Below are positions 58,195-64,000 of a DNA stretch of 64,000 bases, piece after piece. The notes beneath the pieces are model-generated. The model was given only the letters and a program-made list of their open reading frames with translations, made no database searches and was not told where the DNA came from. A program made the translations under genes and the position numbers. Source of the DNA: Myxococcus stipitatus (GTDB lineage Bacteria > Myxococcota > Myxococcia > Myxococcales > Myxococcaceae); contig NZ_CP102770.1 of assembly GCF_038561935.1 (NCBI RefSeq), positions 7,316,001 to 7,380,000 of the forward strand. The letters run 5' to 3'. Positions within the stretch are counted from its first letter, which is position 1, and every line of letters starts with the position of its first letter.

Positions 58195-61043
58195 ATGAGG
58201 ATGCGGAGCAGGATGCTGTGGTCGTGCCTTGTCGCGCTGTCCCTGTCGCGGCTGGCCAGCGCCGACGTGGTGATACTCAACCCGGCGGAGATGAAGGCCC
58301 AGGTCAGCTTCGGCCCGCTCTCCCTCAAAAAGTTCACGCTGGAGGCCACGTCCACGACGGGCCACACCGCGTCCAAACCATTCACGACGAGCCCGTACTC
58401 GTTGACGGTGGAGAGCGGCCACTCCTATCGCTCCACGCTCGAGGCCGAGTTCAGCAACTCCATCGGCGCCAGGACCACGCTCAAGCTCGAGCGGTCCGTT
58501 CACACACTCGTCGACAATCAGGCCGGGCCCTCCACGGTGGACTTCACCTACCCGACGGCGGGCAAGGTCGACACCACCATCACCGTGACGGGAGGCACCG
58601 TCGCCCAATACGAAATCAACGCCTTCACCTACACGTCGACGGAGCAATACAGCGGGAAGGTCTCTCACTTCCTGCCGACATCCGGGCCGTCCACCGCGTC
58701 GGCCTGGATTCCCATCATCCCCTCGAACCGGGTCTTCGTCTCGGGCGTGGTCTACCTGCGCACCAGCTCCGGGGCCCTGGAGCAGCGCCCGCTCACGTAG
58801 CAGCTCATCGACATGAGCCAGGGACAGACGAGCGTCGCCTGGGCCTTCGACCTCACGGCCCGAGGGACACTCGTGGGAAACATCACCCCGCCCCCGGGCG
58901 CCTCGGTGGACTTCCACCACATCTACTTCCAGGGTGCCCTCGGCACGGCCACCGAGGGCATCCGAGGCGAGAAGAACATCCCAGCCGGGAGCTCCAACTA
59001 CAGCCTCGATGTTCCGCCCGGCCAGTATGACGTCGCGCTGCGCACGTACTACCTGCCCGCCCCCCAGCACTCGGAGACGAAGCCCTATCGGGTCACCATC
59101 CCCCCGAGCGTGACGACGACGCTGAACTTCGCCGAGTCGCTCGGCACCGCGCAGGCGCCGGTGCTCGTGACGGGATTCCTCTCCAACGCGGATGTCACGA
59201 GGGGCCAGCTGTGGCTCGAGCGGGAAGACCCGCTCGCGCCCCGCGTCGCCACCGCCGTGGACGAAAGCCTGGTGAATGGACGCTTCGACTTCGCGCTCCC
59301 CTACGGCCTCTGGCGGAAGGTGAGCATCTCCCTGTCCTTCGGCGCCGAGTCTGGCAGCCCGTCCCTGGTCGCCCAGGAGCCCTACCTGGATGCCCAGGTG
59401 TACCATCTCTACAAACGCAGCAACGCGCCGGTGCTCACCGTCCCCGCGAACACGACCCTGAGCTACGGCACGGAGCTGCTCTCGCTCGTCAAGACCACCC
59501 TCTACTTCGACGTGAAGGAGGCCCAGCCGACGGACCCGGAGATCCTCCTCAGCACCCGTCCGCCGTGCTGTCTCGCACCCACTATGAGGGCGGCATCGCG
59601 CGCTGGAATGTCAACGCCTCCTCGTATGGGCCCGGGACCCGCAAGAGCCTCGCGGCGCTGACGGTCATCGCGGAGCCCGGCATCTACCAACTGGATGCGA
59701 GCGCCGTCGTCAATGGCAGCACCACGCAGTTCTCCAACCAGCACATCACCATCGCGGAGCCGGCGCTGACGTCCGCCGGTACGAATGTGTCCGTCACGCC
59801 CGCCAACACCCAGGACCTCCAGGTGACGGTGAGCTTCCCCACGGTGTCGGGCTCGGGCGTCACCTCGGTCGTCGAGTCACCGCTGGGGCCCGAGACGCCC
59901 CAGGGCCTCAAGTCCTTCTGCTCCGACGGCGCCAGCGCGGAAGGAGTCGACTGCAGCCCGCTCTTCTACGACATCGACACCACCGCGCAGTTCACCGAGG
60001 CGACGGTGTGTGTCCGCCGGAAGTTCCGGGCGGGCAACGGGCTGTCCCAGTTCCTGCGCCTGTATCACTTCAACAAGGATGCCTTCCCGTCGGGGCAGTG
60101 GGAGGAGCTGCCTCCGCCTCCTGGCATGACGGAGCCCGCCATCGACTGCAGCGCGGACCTGGCGGCCTGTGGCTGCGCCAGCGAGGCGAGCTGCGGCATC
60201 GACTACACCGTGGACCCGCCCGTGAATGTCATCAAGATCTGCGGTGTCACCACGGGATTCTCCCCCTTCGCCATCCTCGCGCGTCCGCGCACCTTCACCA
60301 ACACGGTGGACGGCGTGGAGTACACGGGGCCCACGGGGCCGCCGTCGCCTCGGACGTGGACCGTCCCCAGGACGGGCGCGTACCGCATCTCCGCCACGGG
60401 GGCGAGCGGCGCGAGCGCGGCGGCGGGCCTCTCCGGTGGCTGCGGCGCGAAGGTCGAAGGCGTCTTCACCCTCCAGGAGAACGACGTGCTGGAGCTGCGC
60501 GTGGGCCAGAAGGGCACCGCGACGACGTACAGCGCGGGCGGCGGTGGTGGCTCCTTCGTCACGCGGAATGGCAGCGCCCTGCTCATCGCCGGAGGCGGCG
60601 GCAGACTGCGCGCGGGGGCCACGGTGCATGGGCGGCACGCCAGCACGGGCACCGCCGGCACCGCGGGGTCGACGGGTGCCAACTACACGTCCGGGTTCAT
60701 CGCGGGCGGAGCGGACGGGCAAGGCGGAGCCCGGGCCGCGAGCTACGGCGCGGGAGGCGGTGGCTGGTTCACCTCCGGCGCCTCGGATGGAAACTACGGC
60801 GAGGGCGGCTTCTCCTTCAGCGCTGGTAGCAAGGGTGGAGCGGGCAAGACGTGCGGTGGATGGGCGCACGGGGGTTACGGCGGTGGCGGCGCGGGTAACG
60901 GCTGCTACGGCGGTGGCGGGGGTGGTGGCTATTCCGGCGGTGGCGGAGGCTCGCTGAACACCGGCCCCCAGCAGGTCGCCACCGAGGCCGCGTGCACCGA
61001 GAACGGTCACGGCATCATCACCCTCGAGTCCGCTTCTCCCTAG
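58195..61043 (+). pseudogene. Large secreted glycine-rich protein gene split by a TAG and a frameshift
   Basis: The ATG at 58195 starts an export signal (MRMRSRMLWSCLVALSLSRL). Coding runs in one frame to TAG at 58798-58800 and continues in that same frame (QLIDMSQGQTSVAWAFDLTA), so a single base change would restore it (CAG to TAG). At about 59560-59580 a frame change follows (STRPP, then VLSRTHYEGGIARWNV in another frame). Downstream the protein shows beta domains, a cysteine cluster (CGCASEASCGID), and a C-terminal glycine-rich domain of the type in PF12810 (TGAYRISATGASGASAAAGL, LELRVGQKG, GGGGGGYSGGGGG). Intact, it would be about 950 residues. Either decay or sequence error. Confidence 0.72.
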
Positions 61044-61380
61044 GCAGCACTTCGCGCGGGAGCCGTCCCTTCGGCCGACACCTGACCGAAGGGGCGGTCC
61101 TCCTCGTGGGACCCCGCCGCTCCCAGCTCGCGGCCATTGAACACCCGTACCTTCGAGCCCCTGGCGGCCTGGTCGAACAAGGCCGCCGCGCCCTGGGCCT
61201 TCGCGGCCGACTTCGCCTTGGACGCGGGAAGAGAGGCGCGCGCGAGGTCCGCCTTGGCCCCAGCGCGTCCACGGGGAGACCGCGCTCCACGCTCCAGACC
61301 GCCGGCGCATCGCTGGCACCCCTCGTGACCTTCGGGACGTCCACAAGCCCGTCCTGGGCTTGCTCGGCCTCTTCACGCAT
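61040..61380 (-). pseudogene. Possible small frameshifted gene
   Basis: On the minus strand an ATG at 61380 begins REEAEQAQDGLVDVPKVTRG and continues to ERGLPVDALG. After a frame change near 61250 the reading AKADLARASLPASKAKSAAK is followed by ALFDQAARGSKVRVFNGREL and ends at TAG 61040-61042. Both segments look coding by composition and third-base bias, but no single frame covers them. The stop overlaps that of the glycine-rich gene on the other strand. I do not recognise the family. Confidence 0.35.
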
Positions 61381-61406
61381 GATGCCGCGCCACTTCCGGA
61401 GTCCCC

Positions 61407-62513
61407 GTGTCCACTCGCGTGATGAAACTCTCCCTGGTCTCCTGCTGGATGATCGTGGGCTTCTTCCTCGCAAGCCCCGCGCAGGCGGCTCCCACCCGCT
61501 CGGAGCACCGCGTCCCTGGCGTGGCTGGAATCCAGCTCTCCGTGCGCGAGGTTCGCGACAAGGGCAAGTCCGCCTCGGGCCTTCCACCCGTCATCCTCCT
61601 GCACGGTGCGCGTGTCCCCGGCCGTGCCTCATTCGACCTCCCCGTCGCCGGGGGCTCGCTGGCGGCGGACCTCGCGCTCGCGGGGCACACCGTCTTCGTC
61701 ATGGATGCGCGGGGTTATGGTGGCTCCACCCGTCCCGCGGCGATGCGTGTGCCCGCCACGGGCCGCCCCCTCGTGAGCTCTTACGAAGTCGTGCAGGACG
61801 TCCACGCGGTGGTGACCTGGGTGAAGAAGCGCACGCGCCAGCCGCGCGTCGCCCTGCTGGGCTGGGCCACCGGAGGTCACTGGCTGGGCATGTACGCGAG
61901 CCTCCATCCCGAGGAGGTCAGCCACCTGGTCGTCCTCAACGCGCTCTACGCCGGAGGCGCCCAGCACGCGATGCTGGGGCGCGGGACGAGCTTCGAGGAC
62001 CCGAAGCGGCCGGGCCAGTTCAACGCCGAGGGCATGGAGGCCTGGCGCTGGAACACCGCGGCCTCGCTCCTGGGCGTCTGGGACCGCTCCATTCCCATGG
62101 AGGACAAGTCGCAGTGGCGCTCACCGGAGGTCGCCGAGTCGCTGCAGCGGGAGGCGCTCGCGAGCGACACGCTGTCGGGCTCGCGCACGCCCCCCGCGTT
62201 CCGCGCGCCGTCGGGAGCGCTGGAGGACAGCTTCTACCTGGCCACCGGCCGGCAGCTCTGGGACGCGGCCTCCATCACCTCGCGCGTCCTCATCATCCGC
62301 TCGGAGAAGGACTTCTGGAGCCGGCCCGAGGACGTCACGGTCCTCCAGGAGCACCTGGTGCATGCCGCGTCGGTGAAGGCCATCGTGATTCCCGAGGCCA
62401 CCCACTTCGTGCACCTGGACCGCCCGGAGCGAGGCCGGGACCTCTTCCTTCGCGAGGTCCTCGGCTTCTTCTCCCCGACGCAGGCGACGCCCGCGCCGGG
62501 AGCGGGGCAGTAG
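61407..62513 (+). CDS. Secreted alpha/beta-hydrolase fold protein lacking the nucleophile serine
   Basis: 368 residues from the GTG at 61407, chosen for the GGAG five bases upstream (an ATG follows at 61422). The signal peptide is LVSCWMIVGFFLASPAQA. The fold is clear: PPVILLHGARVPG oxyanion region, VFVMDARGYGGS, the elbow strand RVALLGWATGGHWLG, then VLIIRSEKDFW (acid) and IVIPEATHFVHLD (His). At the elbow the expected Ser of GxSxG is Ala (G-W-A-T-G), so classical esterase activity is unlikely unless this is an error. It is convergent with the M28 peptidase gene. Confidence 0.88.
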   Translation: MSTRVMKLSLVSCWMIVGFFLASPAQAAPTRSEHRVPGVAGIQLSVREVRDKGKSASGLPPVILLHGARVPGRASFDLPVAGGSLAADLALAGHTVFVMDARGYGGSTRPAAMRVPATGRPLVSSYEVVQDVHAVVTWVKKRTRQPRVALLGWATGGHWLGMYASLHPEEVSHLVVLNALYAGGAQHAMLGRGTSFEDPKRPGQFNAEGMEAWRWNTAASLLGVWDRSIPMEDKSQWRSPEVAESLQREALASDTLSGSRTPPAFRAPSGALEDSFYLATGRQLWDAASITSRVLIIRSEKDFWSRPEDVTVLQEHLVHAASVKAIVIPEATHFVHLDRPERGRDLFLREVLGFFSPTQATPAPGAGQ

Positions 62514-62522
62514 CCCGGGGGC

Positions 62523-64000
62523 CTACGGCGTCCCCTCCCGAGCCGCTTCCGCGGGCGTCGTCTCGAACCTGCGGAAGAAGCTGGTCTCCTTGTAGTGGGG
62601 ACGCTCGGGCGCGTTGCCCACGAGGAGCGAGAGGTCCGCGAGGAACTTGACGAACTTCGCGGCCGCCTCGCGGTCCATCGGCTGACGCATGTCATCCGCG
62701 GGCGCGTGGTAGTACTTCGTGTACCACTCCTGCATCAGGCGCTCCTGCGCGGAGCCCGCAATCGGGCTGAACTTGAAGGACAGGGCGGGCACACCCTTGC
62801 GGACGAAGGCGTACTGGTCGCTGCGGATGAACAGCATGCGGTCGGGCTCGGGGTCCGGCACCAGCTTCACGCCATGGGAGGTCGCCACCTGCTGGAGCGG
62901 CGCCTCCAGGGTGGACTCGTCCTGGCCGTAGGCCACCATCTGCGTGAGCGGGAACAGCGGCATGAACATGTCCATGTTGAGGTTGGCGACGATGGAGGAC
63001 AGCGGCACCGTCGGCTTCGCCGCGAAGTAGCGCGCCCCCAACAGGCCCTTCTCCTCCGCCGTCACCAGCAGGAAGAGGATGGAGCGCTTCGGCTTCGCCG
63101 CCTGGAGTGCGCGCGCGACCTCCAGCACCGCCGCCACGCCCGTGGCGTTGTCCATGGCGCCATTGAAGATGGCATCCCCCTTCACGGGGACGCCGACGCC
63201 GACATGGTCCAGGTGCGCGGTGAGCACCACGTACTCCTTCGCGAGCGTGGCATCACTTCCGGGGAGCATCCCCACGACGTTCGGAGACTTCACCGGGGCG
63301 AGCGTCCGCTCGGACCGGGCCTCCAGCCGGGTGGGCATGTCGAAGTGCGGCAGCGGCTTGTTCGCGTTCGCCAGCGCCACCACGTCCTTGAAGGAGTACG
63401 GCGAGCCGGCGAACAGCTTCTCCGCGTGCTTGTTGTTGAAGACGACGCTGAGCTTCATTCCCTGGGTCTCGACCAGCGCGGGGTCGGCGAAGTCCATGGA
63501 GGGCTCGAAGCGCGCCCCGGCGATGCGCGACCAGGGCATCTCCTCCATCTTCGGATTGAACAGCACCACGACGCCCACGACACCCGCCTTGCGGAGCGCC
63601 TTGACCCGCTCCGCGGTGGCGCTGTGGTGTGCCCGGAGGGGCCCGGGGATATGCGCGGGGCCGCCGTAGAGGAACACGGCCAGCTTGCCCTTGAGGTCCA
63701 TGCCGGCGAAGTCGTCGTGCCCCGCCTCGGGAATCGAGAGGGCATTGCCCACGAACGCCAGGGGCGCATCCACCTCCCCCGCCTCGCCCAGGTGCTGCGA
63801 GATGAAGGCCTCATTCCCGTGGGTCAGCGGGAGGCGCTTGCCACCTCGCACCAGGGTCAGCTTCGCGCTGGATTCCGTCAGCCGCTTCGAGACCAGCTCC
63901 ACTTCCTGGAAGTAGCTGTCACCCGCGCCCGGCTTGATGCCCATCGCCGCGAGCTGCTCGGCGACATAGTTCGCGGCCTTCTGGTAGCCCTCGCGGCCCG
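62523..64000 (-). CDS. M28 family zinc aminopeptidase (5' partial)
   Basis: The frame stays open to the right edge (GREGYQKAANYVAEQLAAMG precedes the first methionine seen), so the N-terminus is off-window. A PA-like insert precedes the catalytic domain. M28 zinc residues are readable: His in VVLTAHLDHVGVG, Asp in GAMDNATGVAAVLEVARAL, Glu pair in VTAEEKGLLGARYF, Asp in NLNMDMFMP and His in KYYHAPADDMRQP. The product would be an exported aminopeptidase or carboxypeptidase-like enzyme, consistent with extracellular protein digestion. The signal peptide cannot be assessed. Confidence 0.9.
   Translation of the reverse strand, partial: GREGYQKAANYVAEQLAAMGIKPGAGDSYFQEVELVSKRLTESSAKLTLVRGGKRLPLTHGNEAFISQHLGEAGEVDAPLAFVGNALSIPEAGHDDFAGMDLKGKLAVFLYGGPAHIPGPLRAHHSATAERVKALRKAGVVGVVVLFNPKMEEMPWSRIAGARFEPSMDFADPALVETQGMKLSVVFNNKHAEKLFAGSPYSFKDVVALANANKPLPHFDMPTRLEARSERTLAPVKSPNVVGMLPGSDATLAKEYVVLTAHLDHVGVGVPVKGDAIFNGAMDNATGVAAVLEVARALQAAKPKRSILFLLVTAEEKGLLGARYFAAKPTVPLSSIVANLNMDMFMPLFPLTQMVAYGQDESTLEAPLQQVATSHGVKLVPDPEPDRMLFIRSDQYAFVRKGVPALSFKFSPIAGSAQERLMQEWYTKYYHAPADDMRQPMDREAAAKFVKFLADLSLLVGNAPERPHYKETSFFRRFETTPAEAAREGTP

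Noticed and set aside
1-64000. tRNA, rRNA, CRISPR arrays, complete insertion sequences
   Set aside because: None could be supported on either strand by reading the sequence.

Overview
The window is high-G+C DNA with very strong third-position G/C bias, long open antisense frames and many secreted lipoproteins. It also carries a Ser/Thr kinase with an unusual architecture, a TIGR02996-type leucine-rich-repeat protein and a retron-type reverse transcriptase resembling those of Myxococcus and Stigmatella. Together these point to a myxobacterium of the Myxococcus/Corallococcus/Pyxidicoccus group. That assignment is inference from gene content. I saw no rRNA, tRNA, CRISPR array or intact insertion sequence.

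Layout. 1-1.7 kb: the 3' part of a SIR2-like gene with macro-like and ubiquitin-like C-terminal parts. 1.7-8 kb: an isochorismatase-like hydrolase divergent from a GlxA-type regulator, then an envelope operon containing a trypsin-like domain fused to a probable beta-barrel, then a TPR protein. 8-16 kb: an amidohydrolase lipoprotein, small secreted proteins, a methyltransferase, a beta-lactamase-fold hydrolase, and a thiamine-diphosphate enzyme coupled to a MEKHLA protein. 16-24 kb: a GNAT, two methyltransferases, secreted lipoproteins, a Tat-exported serine hydrolase, a metzincin protease and a Rid-family protein. 24-30 kb: a secreted gene broken by three frameshifts, an amidinotransferase and small secreted proteins. 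30-38 kb: a kinase/MshEN/receiver-like fusion and two tandem CotH paralogues flanking an OpgC-like acyltransferase. 38-45 kb: a 1130-residue peptidoglycan-binding/cysteine-peptidase protein, an nrfHA relic, a probable propeller protein and a dienelactone hydrolase. 45.5-51.3 kb: a three-gene minus-strand block of HEAT/aldo-keto-reductase-like protein, retron-type reverse transcriptase and TIGR02996/LRR protein. 51-56 kb: an amidase, a SUKH protein and an M23 peptidase. 56-64 kb: surface lipoproteins, a large glycine-rich gene split by a stop and a frameshift, an alpha/beta hydrolase lacking its serine, and a partial M28 peptidase.

The strongest candidate for a new system is at 45.5-48.2 kb. 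The reverse transcriptase has retron hallmarks (NAxxH, YADD, VTG). The 216-base gap before it holds an inverted repeat (10 bp perfect, 13 of 14 with one mismatch) at 47990-48003/48131-48144. That repeat encloses a compact double hairpin and a long hairpin, which is the order a1-msr-msd-a2-RT. The RT stop overlaps the start of a TIGR02996/LRR protein (ATGA), a plausible but unproven effector.

Other patterns recur. A TTGAC-NN-GTCAA palindrome appears in three intergenic regions, once as three copies phased exactly 20 bp apart. Tandem TGGC-N5-GCCA palindromes lie between a CotH gene and the 1130-residue gene. Several genes are disrupted, so either decay or sequence error should be considered for those.
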